DNA of 64,000 bases from Streptacidiphilus sp041262525 (GTDB lineage: Bacteria; Actinomycetota; Actinomycetes; Streptomycetales; Streptomycetaceae): assembly GCF_041262525.1 (NCBI RefSeq), contig NZ_JBGCCK010000012.1:173928-237927 (forward strand), in the 5' to 3' direction. The notes under the pieces were generated by a model that worked only from the letters and a program-made list of their open reading frames with translations, searched no databases and was not told the origin of the DNA. Both the position numbers and the translations under genes were made by a program. This document shows positions 55,435 through 64,000 of this stretch, one piece after another; the first letter of the stretch is position 1; every line of letters starts with the position of its first letter.

Positions 55435-55459
55435 ACCTTGCAGAAAGTTGCTGCAAGGT
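55435..55459. promoter_or_regulatory. MalR-like operator, proximal to malE
   Basis: ACCTTGCAG (55435-55443) and CTGCAAGGT (55451-55459) are perfect 9-bp arms with a seven-base spacer. The site is about 90 bases before malE and overlaps its likely promoter. Confidence 0.7.
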
Positions 55460-55548
55460 CTTTCCGACGGGCTTACATCGCTGTTACGTTCCTCCCCAAG
55501 CCCGGCGGCCGCGCGGTCACCGGCATCCACCCTTGAAGGAGTGCAACA

Positions 55549-56838
55549 ATGCGTCGTGGCATTGCGGCAGCCGTACTGGCGACGGCGATAGCGGTTTCTG
55601 CAAGCGCTTGCGGTTCCAGTGGGAGCACTGCGACCGGCTCGACCGCCAACGCGGGACCCGTCACCATCACCTGGTGGGACACCTCGGACGCCACCAACGA
55701 GGCCCCGACCTACAAGGCCCTGGTCGCGCAGTTCGAGCAGGCCAACCCGAGCGTCAAGGTCAACTACGTCAGCGTCCCGTTCGCCGACGCCCAGACCAAG
55801 TTCACCACCGCCGCGGCCGCCGGCAAGGGCGCTCCCGACGTCATGCGTTCCGATGTCGGCTGGCTCCCCGGCTTCGCCCAGCAGGGCTACCTGGTCCCGC
55901 TGGACGGGACGCCCGCCGCCGCCGAGCAGAGCTCCTTCGAGTCGCAGCTCATCCAGCAGGCCACCTACCAGGGCAAGCTGTACGGCGTTCCCGAGGTCAC
56001 CGACACCCTCGCGCTGATGTACAACAAGTCCCTCTTCGCCAAGGCCGGCATCACCTCCGCGCCGACGACCTGGGACCAGCTCAAGGCCGACTCCGCGCTC
56101 GTGAAGCAGAAGGCCGGCGTCGACGGCTTCGCCTTCAACCCGTCCTCCTACTACGCGATGCCCTTCCTCTACGGCGAGGGCACCGACATGGTGGACGTGG
56201 CCGGCAAGAAGCTGGAGTTCAACTCCGCCGCCGCGATCAAGGGCATCACCACCCTCAAGGACCTGGTCACCTCACCCGGCGTCGCCAAGCTGGACACCAC
56301 CGCCAACGGCTACGCCAACATCATGGACGCTTTCGGAAGCGGCAAGGTCGCCTCGATCATCCAGGGCCCGTGGGAGACCACCAACGTCTTCAAGGGCGCC
56401 TCCTTCGCGGACAAGTCCAACCTCGGTCTCGCCGCCGTTCCGGCCGGCTCGGCAGGCAAGGCCGGCGCCCCGATCGGCGGCCACAACCTGATCGCCTACG
56501 CCGGTTCGGACGCCGCCCACCAGGCCGCCGCCGAGAAGTTCATCGCCTTCATGACCTCGGCCGCCTCGCAGATCACCATCGCGACCAAGAACGCGACGCT
56601 GCCGACCCGCACCGACGCCTACACCGCGGCCGTCACCGCCAACCCGGGCATCGCCGGCTTCCAGGCCGTGCTGAAGGCGGGCGTGCCGCGTCCGGCGATC
56701 TCCCAGTACAGCTCGCTGTACGGCCCCTTCGGCACCGAGCTGACGAAGATCCTCTCCGGTCAGGAGAGCGTGCAGGCCGGTCTGAGCAACACGACCGTCC
56801 AGGCGCAGAAGCTGCTCCCGGACTACGCCGCGCAGTGA
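55549..56838 (+). CDS. malE: maltose/alpha-glucoside ABC transporter, substrate-binding lipoprotein
   Basis: 429 residues. A lipoprotein signal (AAVLATAIAVSASAC, lipidated Cys near residue 24) is followed by a Gly/Ser/Thr linker and a family-1 solute-binding fold starting VTITWWDTSDATNEAPTYKA. YNKSLFAKAGITSAPTTWDQL (~155-175, in two stretches) is typical of MalE. It captures maltose or maltodextrins for MalF and MalG. AAGGAG precedes the ATG. The lipobox codons contain the palindrome GCAAGCGCTTGC (55600-55611). The ATPase partner, probably a shared MsiK, is not in the window. Confidence 0.92.
   Translation: MRRGIAAAVLATAIAVSASACGSSGSTATGSTANAGPVTITWWDTSDATNEAPTYKALVAQFEQANPSVKVNYVSVPFADAQTKFTTAAAAGKGAPDVMRSDVGWLPGFAQQGYLVPLDGTPAAAEQSSFESQLIQQATYQGKLYGVPEVTDTLALMYNKSLFAKAGITSAPTTWDQLKADSALVKQKAGVDGFAFNPSSYYAMPFLYGEGTDMVDVAGKKLEFNSAAAIKGITTLKDLVTSPGVAKLDTTANGYANIMDAFGSGKVASIIQGPWETTNVFKGASFADKSNLGLAAVPAGSAGKAGAPIGGHNLIAYAGSDAAHQAAAEKFIAFMTSAASQITIATKNATLPTRTDAYTAAVTANPGIAGFQAVLKAGVPRPAISQYSSLYGPFGTELTKILSGQESVQAGLSNTTVQAQKLLPDYAAQ
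55600..55611. promoter_or_regulatory. 12-bp palindrome GCAAGCGCTTGC inside the malE signal sequence
   Basis: GCAAGC and GCTTGC are perfect complements with the central CG typical of LacI/GalR operators. It lies in the codons for the lipobox (Ala-Ser-Ala-Cys), 52 bases after the ATG. A second, in-gene operator is plausible. Confidence 0.45.
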
Positions 56839-56929
56839 TCCGCTGCCGGCCGGCCGCCTCCGGTGGGACGGGGCGGCCGGCCGGCATCCGGGCGTCGACC
56901 GTGAAGAATCTTCGTGAAGAGGTGTCAGC

Positions 56930-57928
56930 ATGACCGTGGCAGCACCGGTGAAAGCCGCTCCGCCAGGCCGGGCCGAGGAGCGGCGGGCAGGGCCGCTGAG
57001 CCGGATCCGGCGATCGTACGACCAGTTCTGGTACGCCTGGGCGATGTGCGCCCCGGTCGTGGTGATCCTCGGGCTGCTGGTCGGCTACCCGCTGGTCCTC
57101 GGCATCATGTACACGTTCACGGATGCCACCAGCCTCAACGTCGGACACACCATCGGGGTCAACCACATCCCCGACACCTTCAGCTGGGTCGGGCTCAAGA
57201 CCTACCTCGACATCCTGTCCGGTCCTGACAACCAGTTCTGGCCGCACTTCTGGTGGACCATCATCTGGACCGTCAGCTGCGTGACCGTCACCGTCTCGCT
57301 GGGCCTCGGCCTCGCCGTGCTGCTCAACCGCAACGTGCGCGGCCGCTCCTTCTACCGGCTGCTGCTGGTGCTGCCCTGGGCCGTGCCGACCTTCGTCACC
57401 ATCTTCTCCTGGCGGCTGATGCTCGCCGACGACGGCGTGGTCAACAGCCTCTTCGGCGCGGTCGGCCTGGGCCACCTGTCCTGGCTCAGCGACCCGTTCT
57501 GGCAGAAGGTCGCCGCGATCGCCGTCAACACCTGGGTCGGCGTGCCCTTCATGATGCTCTCGATGCTGGGCGGCCTGCAGGCCATCCCCGCCGAGCTCTA
57601 CGAGGCCGCCGAGATGGACGGGGCGAGCCCCTGGCAGCGCTTCCGCCACGTGACCCTGCCGGGCCTGCGTCCGGTCAGCAGCACGCTGGTGCTGCTCGGC
57701 ATCATCTGGACGTTCAACCAGTTCAACGTCATCTTCCTGCTCTTCGGCGCCAACAACAGCGACAGCGTGCAGATCCTGGTGACGTACTCCTACAAGCTCT
57801 TCTTCGGTCAGACGCCGATGGACTACGCGCGCGCCGCGACGGTGGGCATCCTCTGCCTCTCCATCCTCGTCGTCTTCACCGAGTTCTACCGGCGCTGGAT
57901 GCGGCGCATGCAGGGAGCGCAGGCATGA
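56930..57928 (+). CDS. malF: maltose/alpha-glucoside ABC transporter permease 1
   Basis: 332 residues with six TM helices. The EAA loop is EAAEMDGASPWQRFRHVTLPGLRP (~222-245, in two stretches), which contacts the ATPase. It forms the membrane channel with MalG. GAGGTG precedes the ATG. Its stop overlaps the malG start by four bases (ATGA). It is 91 bases after malE. Confidence 0.93.
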   Translation: MTVAAPVKAAPPGRAEERRAGPLSRIRRSYDQFWYAWAMCAPVVVILGLLVGYPLVLGIMYTFTDATSLNVGHTIGVNHIPDTFSWVGLKTYLDILSGPDNQFWPHFWWTIIWTVSCVTVTVSLGLGLAVLLNRNVRGRSFYRLLLVLPWAVPTFVTIFSWRLMLADDGVVNSLFGAVGLGHLSWLSDPFWQKVAAIAVNTWVGVPFMMLSMLGGLQAIPAELYEAAEMDGASPWQRFRHVTLPGLRPVSSTLVLLGIIWTFNQFNVIFLLFGANNSDSVQILVTYSYKLFFGQTPMDYARAATVGILCLSILVVFTEFYRRWMRRMQGAQA

Positions 57929-58806
57929 GCGCCACCACCACGAGCACTGCCACCAAGAAGCCCGGCGCCCGCGTACGAGGCGAGCGCTCCCTCCTGGCCT
58001 CGCTGGGCCTGCACGGGGTGCTGGCGCTGGCGGCCTTCGTCGCCGCCTTCCCGGTCGGCTGGGTCGTCTACGTCTCCTTCGGGGCAGGCGAGTTCGACTA
58101 CCAGCACCCGCAACGGATCGCCGCGCACCCCTCGCTGTCGAACTACACGCACGTGCTGACGCAGACCGACTTCCTCACCTGGCTGGGAAACTCGGCGATC
58201 ATCGCCGGCGGCACCATGGTGATCGGCGTGCTGGTCTCCGCCAGCGCCGGCTACGCCGTCTCCCGGATCAGGTTCCTGGGGCGCGGCTCGCTGATGTACA
58301 CCTTCCTGCTGACCCAGATGTTCCCGGTCGCGGTGCTGATGGTGCCGCTCTACAAGATCATGGCGCAGACCGGCCTGCTAGACAGCTACCCCGGTCTGAT
58401 CCTGGTCTACTGCACCACCGCCGTGCCCTACTGCGCCTGGCTGCTCAAGGGCTACTTCGACACCATTCCGGTGGACATCGACGAGGCCGGCCGGATCGAC
58501 GGCCTGACGCCCTTCGGCACCTTCTGGCGGCTGATCCTGCCGCTGGCCCGACCGGGCCTGGCCGTGGCGGCGTTCTACACCTTCATCACCGCCTGGGGCG
58601 AGGTCGCCTTCGCCTCCTACTTCCTGCTCTCCCCGAACAAGCTGACCCTCGCCATCGGGCTCAAGCAGTTCATCAGCCAGTACAACTCGCAGTGGAACTA
58701 CCTGGCCGCGACCGGCGTACTCATCGCCGTCCCCGCCGCCGCCCTGTTCTACGTGGTCCAGAAGAACCTGGTGACCGGCCTGACCGCCGGCGGCACCAAG
58801 GGCTGA
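57925..58806 (+). CDS. malG: maltose/alpha-glucoside ABC transporter permease 2
   Basis: 293 residues with six TM helices. The EAA loop is DEAGRIDGLTPFGTFWRLIL then PLARPGLAV (~185-215). It pairs with MalF. The ATG (57925) overlaps the malF stop. The 69-base gap to the GH13 gene suggests continued transcription. Confidence 0.94.
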   Translation: MSATTTSTATKKPGARVRGERSLLASLGLHGVLALAAFVAAFPVGWVVYVSFGAGEFDYQHPQRIAAHPSLSNYTHVLTQTDFLTWLGNSAIIAGGTMVIGVLVSASAGYAVSRIRFLGRGSLMYTFLLTQMFPVAVLMVPLYKIMAQTGLLDSYPGLILVYCTTAVPYCAWLLKGYFDTIPVDIDEAGRIDGLTPFGTFWRLILPLARPGLAVAAFYTFITAWGEVAFASYFLLSPNKLTLAIGLKQFISQYNSQWNYLAATGVLIAVPAAALFYVVQKNLVTGLTAGGTKG

Positions 58807-58875
58807 CCCGCACCTCGGGCCATGCCCTCGCCGCGCCTCTCTTCGCCCGCTCAGATCTCGCCTTCAAGGGATTCC

Positions 58876-60621
58876 ATGACCCAGCATCTCGTCATTCCGG
58901 CCCGCCCCGCGCGAAGTGGTGAAGGCGAGCCCAGCGCGCAGCGGAGAACCGGCTGGTGGCGCGACGCGGTGATCTACCAGGTCTACCCGCGCAGCTTCGC
59001 CGACGCGAACGGCGACGGGATGGGCGACCTCGCCGGCATCCGTTCGCGCCTGCCCTACCTGCGCGACCTGGGCGTGGACGCGGTCTGGCTCTCCCCCTTC
59101 TACGCCTCCCCGCAGGCCGACGCAGGCTACGACGTCGCCGACTACCGCCGGGTCGACCCGATGTTCGGCGAACTCGCGGACGCCGCAGGCCTGATCGAGG
59201 ACGCGCACGCGCTCGGTCTGCGGGTGATCTTCGACCTGGTCCCGAACCACTGCTCGGACCAGCACGAGTGGTTCCAGCAGGCGCTGCGCGAGGGCGCGGG
59301 CTCGGCGCTGCGCAAGCGGTTCCACTTCCGCGCGGGCAAGGGTGAGAACGGCGAACTGCCGCCCAACGACTGGGAGTCCATCTTCGGCGGCCCGGCCTGG
59401 ACCCGCGTCACCGAGCCGGACGGCAGGCCGGGGGAGTGGTACCTGCACCTCTTCGCCCCCGAGCAGCCCGACTTCAACTGGGAGCACCCGGCCGTCGCCG
59501 ACGAGTTCCGCTCGATCCTGCGCTTCTGGCTGGACCTCGGCGTCGACGGCTTCCGCATCGACGTCGCCCACGGGCTGGTCAAGGCGGCCGGGCTGCCCGA
59601 CCTCGGCACGCACGACCAGCTGAAGCTGCTCGGCAACGACGAGATGCCCTTCTTCGACCAGGACGGCGTGCACGCGATCTACCGCTCCTGGCGGCCGATC
59701 CTTGACGAGTACCCCGGCGAGCGGATCTTCGTCGCCGAGGCGTGGACCCCGACCGTGGCCCGCACCGCGAACTACGTCCGGCCAGACGAGCTGCACCAGG
59801 CGTTCAACTTCCAGTACCTGGGCACCCCGTGGCAGGCCGAGCCGCTGCGCGAGGTCGTCGACGTGACCCTGGACGCGATGCGCCCGGTCGGCGCGCCCGC
59901 CACCTGGGTGCTGTCCAACCACGACGTCACCCGGCACGCCACCCGCTTCGCCAACCCGCCGAGCAACAGCACCCAGATCCGCACCCCCGGCGACCGCGAG
60001 CTCGGCCTGCGCCGCGCGCGCGCCGCGACGCTGCTGATGCTGGCACTCCCCGGCTCCGCCTACGTCTACCAGGGCGAGGAGCTCGGCCTACCAGACGTCA
60101 CCGACCTGCCCGACGAGGTCCGCCAGGACCCCTCCTTCCACCGGCAGGCCGGCCAGGACGGCTACCGCGACGGCTGCAGGGTGCCCATCCCGTGGTCCGG
60201 CACGGCAGCGCCGTACGGCTTCGGCCCGGTCGAGGGCGGCCCGAGCTGGCTGCCGCAGCCACAGGACTGGGCGGAGCTCAGCGTCGCGGCGCAGACCGGC
60301 GACCCGACCTCGACGCTGGAGCTCTACCGCTCCGCTCTCGCCGTACGCGCCAAGCACCCGGCCCTGGGCGCGGGCGAGAGCGTCGAGTGGTTGGACGCGC
60401 CCGCCGAGGTGCTCGCCTTCCGGAGGCCCGTGCCGGGACAAAGCAACGCCGACGTGGCCCTGGGTGCCTCCAGTGGCTTCGTCTGCGTGGCCAACACCGG
60501 CTCCACGCCCGTCCGGCTGCCCCTGCCGGGGCGGCCGCTGCTCTCCTCGGGCGAGGAGCCGGTCCTGGCCGACGGGGAGGCCGTGATCGCGGCGGACACC
60601 ACGGTCTGGTGGACCTGCTGA
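58876..60621 (+). CDS. GH13 alpha-glucosidase / amylase-family protein
   Basis: 581 residues. GH13 conserved regions: DLVPNHCSDQHEWF (~120-133), GFRIDVAHG (~225-233, with the nucleophile Asp), VAEAW (~283-287, acid/base Glu) and LSNHDVTRHATR (~342-353). It probably hydrolyses maltose or maltodextrins in the cytoplasm after import; no signal peptide is seen. ATG at 58876 follows AAGGGA. It lies one base before lacI 2, so it belongs to the mal operon. Trehalose or oligo-1,6-glucosidase activity cannot be excluded. Confidence 0.92.
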   Translation: MTQHLVIPARPARSGEGEPSAQRRTGWWRDAVIYQVYPRSFADANGDGMGDLAGIRSRLPYLRDLGVDAVWLSPFYASPQADAGYDVADYRRVDPMFGELADAAGLIEDAHALGLRVIFDLVPNHCSDQHEWFQQALREGAGSALRKRFHFRAGKGENGELPPNDWESIFGGPAWTRVTEPDGRPGEWYLHLFAPEQPDFNWEHPAVADEFRSILRFWLDLGVDGFRIDVAHGLVKAAGLPDLGTHDQLKLLGNDEMPFFDQDGVHAIYRSWRPILDEYPGERIFVAEAWTPTVARTANYVRPDELHQAFNFQYLGTPWQAEPLREVVDVTLDAMRPVGAPATWVLSNHDVTRHATRFANPPSNSTQIRTPGDRELGLRRARAATLLMLALPGSAYVYQGEELGLPDVTDLPDEVRQDPSFHRQAGQDGYRDGCRVPIPWSGTAAPYGFGPVEGGPSWLPQPQDWAELSVAAQTGDPTSTLELYRSALAVRAKHPALGAGESVEWLDAPAEVLAFRRPVPGQSNADVALGASSGFVCVANTGSTPVRLPLPGRPLLSSGEEPVLADGEAVIAADTTVWWTC

Positions 60622-60622
60622 G

Positions 60623-61663
60623 ATGACCATCCCCCCACAGGCGGGCCCGGCCCGCCTGGCGGACATCGCGCAGCAGGCCGGCGTCAGCGAGGCGACCGTC
60701 TCCCGCGTCCTCAACGGGAAAGCGGGCGTCTCGGCGACGACCCGGCAGACGGTGCTCGCGGCGCTGGACGTGCTCGGTTACGACCGGCCGGTCAAGCTGC
60801 GGCAGCGCAGCGCCGGACTGATCGGGCTGATCACACCCGAGCTCAGCAACCCGATCTTCCCGGCCCTGGCCCAGGTCATCGAGCAGGTGCTGACCCGGAA
60901 CGGCTACACGCCGCTGCTGTGCACGCAGACTCCCGGCGGCTCGACCGAGGACGAACTCGTCGACATGCTCGTCGAGCGCGGCGTCACCGGCATCGTCTTC
61001 GTCTCAGGACTGCACGCGGACACCAGCGCCGACCACGAGCGCTACGCCCGGCTGGCCGGACGCGGAGTCCCCTTCGTGCTCATCGACGGCTACAGCGAGC
61101 GGATCGACGCCTCTTTCGTCTCGCCCGACGACCGGGCCGCGATGTGGATGGCGCTGCGGCACCTCGTCGCGCTCGGCCACCGGCGCATCGGCCTGGCCGT
61201 GGGTCCGGCCCGGTTCGTGCCGGTGGCGCGGAAGTTGGAGGGCTTCCACGCGGCCGCGAGGGAGCTGCTCGGGCTGAGCGAGGCCGAGAGCGGAGAACTG
61301 GTCCAGCACACCCTCTTCACGGTGGAGGGCGGCCACGCGGCCGGCGGCAGCCTGCTCGACAAGGGCTGCACGGCGATCGTCTGCGGCAGCGACCTGATGG
61401 CCTTCGGGGTCATCCGCGCGGCGCGTCAGCGCGGACTGAGCGTCCCCGGGGACGTCTCCGTGGTCGGCTTCGACGACTCCCCGCTGATCGCCTTCGCCGA
61501 CCCGCCGCTCACCACCATCCGCAAGCCGGTCGAAGCGATGGGCGCGGCGGCGGTCGACGCGCTGCTCGAAGAACTCAACACCGCCCAGGCGCACCGCGCG
61601 GAGTTCGTCTTCCAGCCCGAGCTCGTCGTCCGGGGCTCGACGGGCGCGCGGGCGCGGGACTGA
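60623..61663 (+). CDS. malR: LacI/GalR-family regulator 2 (MalR-like)
   Basis: 346 residues. HTH: ARLADIAQQAGVSEATVSRV. Sugar domain: SAGLIGLITPELSNPIFPAL, then QTPGGSTEDELVDMLVERGV, and the closing FDDSPLIAFADPPLTTIRKP. It is very like streptomycete MalR and like regulator 3 in this window. It is the last gene of the mal/GH13 operon and probably represses it. One base separates it from the GH13 gene. Confidence 0.88.
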   Translation: MTIPPQAGPARLADIAQQAGVSEATVSRVLNGKAGVSATTRQTVLAALDVLGYDRPVKLRQRSAGLIGLITPELSNPIFPALAQVIEQVLTRNGYTPLLCTQTPGGSTEDELVDMLVERGVTGIVFVSGLHADTSADHERYARLAGRGVPFVLIDGYSERIDASFVSPDDRAAMWMALRHLVALGHRRIGLAVGPARFVPVARKLEGFHAAARELLGLSEAESGELVQHTLFTVEGGHAAGGSLLDKGCTAIVCGSDLMAFGVIRAARQRGLSVPGDVSVVGFDDSPLIAFADPPLTTIRKPVEAMGAAAVDALLEELNTAQAHRAEFVFQPELVVRGSTGARARD

Positions 61664-61667
61664 TCGA

Positions 61668-62876
61668 ATGTCGTATCGCGCACTCTTCGCGCCGCGCGGC
61701 GCGGTCGGCTTCACGCTGGCGGTGCTCGTGGCGCGGTTCCCGATGGGCATGTTCTCGGTGGCGGCCACCCTCCTGGTGACCGGCCTGCACGGCTCCTACA
61801 GCCTGGCCGGCCTCGGTGGCGCGGCGACGCTGGTCGCCGTCGCCGTGGCCGGGCCCTGGCAGGCCAGGCTGGTGGACCGCTACGGGCAGACCCGAGTCAG
61901 CCTCCCGGCCGTCCTGCTGGCGACGCTCGGCGGCGTCGGCGTGGTCGCCGCGCTCTACGGGCACGCGCCGATCGGGGTCTATCTCGCGGCCTGCGCGGTC
62001 AGCGGACTCGGTCCCAACACCGGTTCGCTGGCCCGGGCCCGCTGGGCCCAGCTGCACCGGGACGACGAGACCGTGCTGCACACCGCGTACGCCTACGAGG
62101 GCGTGGCCGACGAGCTCTGCTACATCCTCGGCCCCATCGCGGCGATGGCGCTGGCCACCGGGTTCTCGCCGCTCACCGCCTATCTGACGGCCTCGCTGCT
62201 GGCCCTGCTCGGCATCCTCGCGCTGGCGACCCAGCGCCGTACCGAACCGCCGCCGACGAGCAGGCCGCGCGGATCCTCCTCGGGCAGCGCGTTGCGCGCG
62301 CCCGGGATGCCCGCGCTGATCGTGATGCTGGTCGCCACCGGCGGGGTCTTCGGCACGATGGAGATCACCACGATCGGCTTCGCGCAGGCCCACGGCCACA
62401 AGGCCGCAGCCAGCCTGGTGCTCTCCTGCTACGCGCTCGGCTCCTGCCTCTCCGGCCTCGCCTTCGGCCTCTGGCGGCCGCGCGGCCGCCCCGTCGTCCG
62501 ACTGCGCTGGGCGCTGGCGGCGATGGCGCTGACCCTGGCCCCGCTCCCGTTCGCCGACGGCCTCGTGCAGCTCGCCCTGATCCTGCTCGTCGCGGGCCTG
62601 GCAACGGCGCCGACCATGTCGACCAGCATGGGCCTGGTCGGCGAGCTGGTACCGCCCGCGCAGCTCACGGAGGGCTTCACCTGGACCACCACGGGCCTGC
62701 TGGTCGGCATCTCCGCCGGTACGGCGGCGGGCGGCCGGCTGGTCGACCACGCGCCGCCCGGCGCGGGTTACCACGTCCCCGCGGCGGCGGCGCTGGTCGC
62801 ACTCGCGTGCTCCGCCTGCCTGCGGGTCCGGCCGCGGGTCAGGGAAACAGCAGGCGAAAGTGTGTACGTGCAATAG
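61668..62876 (+). CDS. MFS transporter
   Basis: 402 residues with 11-12 TM helices. An MFS loop 2-3 pattern GPWQARLVDRYGQTRV is near residue 62-77. No sugar-specific motif was found; it may be an exporter (drug or sugar efflux type). It starts four bases after lacI 2 and ends 11 bases before lacI 3, so it is co-transcribed or nearly so. Confidence 0.88.
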   Translation: MSYRALFAPRGAVGFTLAVLVARFPMGMFSVAATLLVTGLHGSYSLAGLGGAATLVAVAVAGPWQARLVDRYGQTRVSLPAVLLATLGGVGVVAALYGHAPIGVYLAACAVSGLGPNTGSLARARWAQLHRDDETVLHTAYAYEGVADELCYILGPIAAMALATGFSPLTAYLTASLLALLGILALATQRRTEPPPTSRPRGSSSGSALRAPGMPALIVMLVATGGVFGTMEITTIGFAQAHGHKAAASLVLSCYALGSCLSGLAFGLWRPRGRPVVRLRWALAAMALTLAPLPFADGLVQLALILLVAGLATAPTMSTSMGLVGELVPPAQLTEGFTWTTTGLLVGISAGTAAGGRLVDHAPPGAGYHVPAAAALVALACSACLRVRPRVRETAGESVYVQ

Positions 62877-62887
62877 GCTTCGGTGCT

Positions 62888-63904
62888 GTGAACACAGCGC
62901 GGTTGGCGGACATCGCGGCACAGGCGGGGGTCAGCGAGGCCACCGTCTCCCGCGTGCTGAACGGAAAGCCGGGAGTCGCGGCGGCGACCAGGCAGACAGT
63001 GCTGGCTGCGCTGGACGTACTCGGCTACGAGAGGCCGACGCGGCTGCGGCAGCGCAGCGCGGGCCTGATCGGGCTGATCACCCCGGAGTTGAGCAACCCG
63101 ATCTTCCCCGCGCTGGCCCAGGTGATCGAGCAGGTGCTGACCCGCTTCGGCTACACGCCCGTGCTGTGTACGCAGACACCGGGCGGCTCGACCGAGGACG
63201 AGTTGGTCGAGATGCTGGTCGAACGCGGCGTCACCGGCATCGTCTTCGTCTCCGGACTGCACGCGGACACGACGGCCGACACCGCCCGCTACGACAAGCT
63301 CCAGGGGCAGGGCGTGCCCTTCGTGATGATCAACGGCTTCAGCGAGCGCGTCAGCGCGCCGTTCATCTCCCCGGACGACCGCGCCGCGATGTGGATGGCG
63401 GTCCGTCACCTCACCGGACTCGGCCACCGCCGTATCGGCCTGGCGGTCGGCCCTTCGCGCTTCGTGCCGGTCCTGCGGAAGGAAGAGGGCTTCACGGCCG
63501 CGACGAAGGAACTGCTGGGGCTCACCGAGGCGGAGAGCCAGGAGCTGATCCAGCACTCGCTCTTCACCGTCGAGGGCGGCCAGGCGGCGGCGAACGTCCT
63601 CCTGGACAAGGGCTGCACGGCGATCATCTGCGGCAGCGACCTCATGGCCTTCGGCGCGATCCGCGGGGCGCGAGCGCGCGGCTTGTCCGTTCCCCGGGAC
63701 ATCTCGGTGGTGGGCTTCGACGACTCCCCACTCATCGCTTTCGCGGACCCGCCGCTGACGACGATCCGTCAGCCGGTGGAAGCGATGGGCGCGGCGGCGG
63801 TCAACGTCCTCCTGGAGGAAATCGGCGGCAACCCCGCGCAGCGTGGGGAGTTCGTCTTCCAACCCGAACTCGTCGTCCGGGGCTCAACTGGCGCAAGCCA
63901 GTAG
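62888..63904 (+). CDS. LacI/GalR-family regulator 3 (MalR-like)
   Basis: 338 residues from a GTG at 62888. HTH: ARLADIAAQAGVSEATVSRV. It is closely similar to regulator 2 over the whole length (e.g. RQRSAGLIGLITPELSNPIF identical in both). A -10-like TAGGCT (62874-62879) would give a leaderless GTG. It is a likely recent duplicate with its own or a shared operator set. A dispersed palindrome begins at its stop. Confidence 0.9.
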   Translation: MNTARLADIAAQAGVSEATVSRVLNGKPGVAAATRQTVLAALDVLGYERPTRLRQRSAGLIGLITPELSNPIFPALAQVIEQVLTRFGYTPVLCTQTPGGSTEDELVEMLVERGVTGIVFVSGLHADTTADTARYDKLQGQGVPFVMINGFSERVSAPFISPDDRAAMWMAVRHLTGLGHRRIGLAVGPSRFVPVLRKEEGFTAATKELLGLTEAESQELIQHSLFTVEGGQAAANVLLDKGCTAIICGSDLMAFGAIRGARARGLSVPRDISVVGFDDSPLIAFADPPLTTIRQPVEAMGAAAVNVLLEEIGGNPAQRGEFVFQPELVVRGSTGASQ

Positions 63905-64000
63905 GGGCGCGGGGAACTGCGCGAGAAACCACCCTGTGCGGATGGCCCTGCGCGTTGAGGACCATCCGCATGCCGGTGGCTTGTCGCGCAGTTCCCCGCG
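63904..64000. repeat. streptomycete intergenic palindrome (copy 4, cut by window end)
   Basis: Begins GGGGCGCGGGGAACTGCGCG and ends with the complement GCGCAGTTCCCCGCG at the window edge. Inner arms TGCGGATGG/CCATCCGCA are intact. It matches the reverse complement of copy 2 except for a few bases in the loop. Confidence 0.85.

Noticed and set aside
52169..55456. Minus-strand ORF of 1095 aa opposite the FAD/Fe-S oxidoreductase and lacI 1
   Set aside because: Although it is the longest ORF in the window, it spans two clear genes and a terminator on the other strand and shows no domain.

Overview
The window is high-GC actinobacterial DNA, most likely from Streptomyces or a close relative (Streptomycetaceae). 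The evidence is strong G/C at third codon positions, many GTG and a few TTG starts, a conservon (cvn) locus, an actinobacterial bL37 gene, BNR and PNGase-A type secreted proteins, and long GGGGCGCGGGGAACTGCGCG palindromes of the kind scattered through streptomycete chromosomes. I saw no rRNA, tRNA, CRISPR array, transposase or phage gene. It reads as ordinary chromosome with a rich nitrogen and carbon catabolic island.

Positions 1-3320 hold a partial TetR regulator, an unannotated 24-residue ribosomal protein bL37, a quinone oxidoreductase under a 36-bp palindrome, and a secreted BNR-repeat protein. Positions 3.6-28.2 kb hold a nearly complete purine and allantoin route. It includes 8-oxoguanine deaminase, uricase, HIU hydrolase and OHCU decarboxylase on the minus strand; hydroxypyruvate isomerase, tartronate semialdehyde reductase, glyoxylate carboligase and glycerate kinase on the plus strand; then allantoinase, allantoicase, a catalase suited to uricase peroxide, and an AllR-type IclR regulator. 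Further on lie a PNGase-A-like secreted protein, XdhC, an NCS2 purine permease and a three-subunit xanthine dehydrogenase. Four copies of a TTCAAC-N5-GTTGAA-like element sit on the -35 regions of the three allantoin-pathway operons and define a local regulon. No ureidoglycolate lyase, urease or malate synthase is present.

Positions 28.4-37.1 kb hold an M3 peptidase, a PucR regulator, a chimeric remnant of a sugar ABC transporter coupled to an intact ROK kinase, a small membrane protein, an ammonium transporter with a degenerate PII protein, and a metallo-beta-lactamase fold protein. Positions 37.2-42.8 kb hold PAP2 phosphatase, DedA, a BlaI-type repressor, YjbQ, a GDSL esterase, a VOC protein and an acyl-CoA ligase.

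Positions 43-48.5 kb hold a conservon whose cvnABC and cvnD genes are separated by a proline-rich membrane protein and a DUF4239 protein. Positions 48.5-54.2 kb hold a polytopic membrane protein (GT-C like), a single-pass membrane protein and a 962-residue FAD/Fe-S dehydrogenase. Positions 54.3-63.9 kb hold a maltose/alpha-glucoside island: three LacI-family regulators, MalEFG-type ABC transporter genes, a GH13 alpha-glucosidase and an MFS transporter, with MalR-like operators upstream of and inside malE.

The most interesting points are the in-frame ABC-transporter deletion chimera, the interrupted conservon, the degenerate PII protein, the apparent OHCU-decarboxylase-like tail on allantoicase, and the shared operators of the allantoin regulon. 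All functional calls rest on reading protein sequences by eye; no database search was run.
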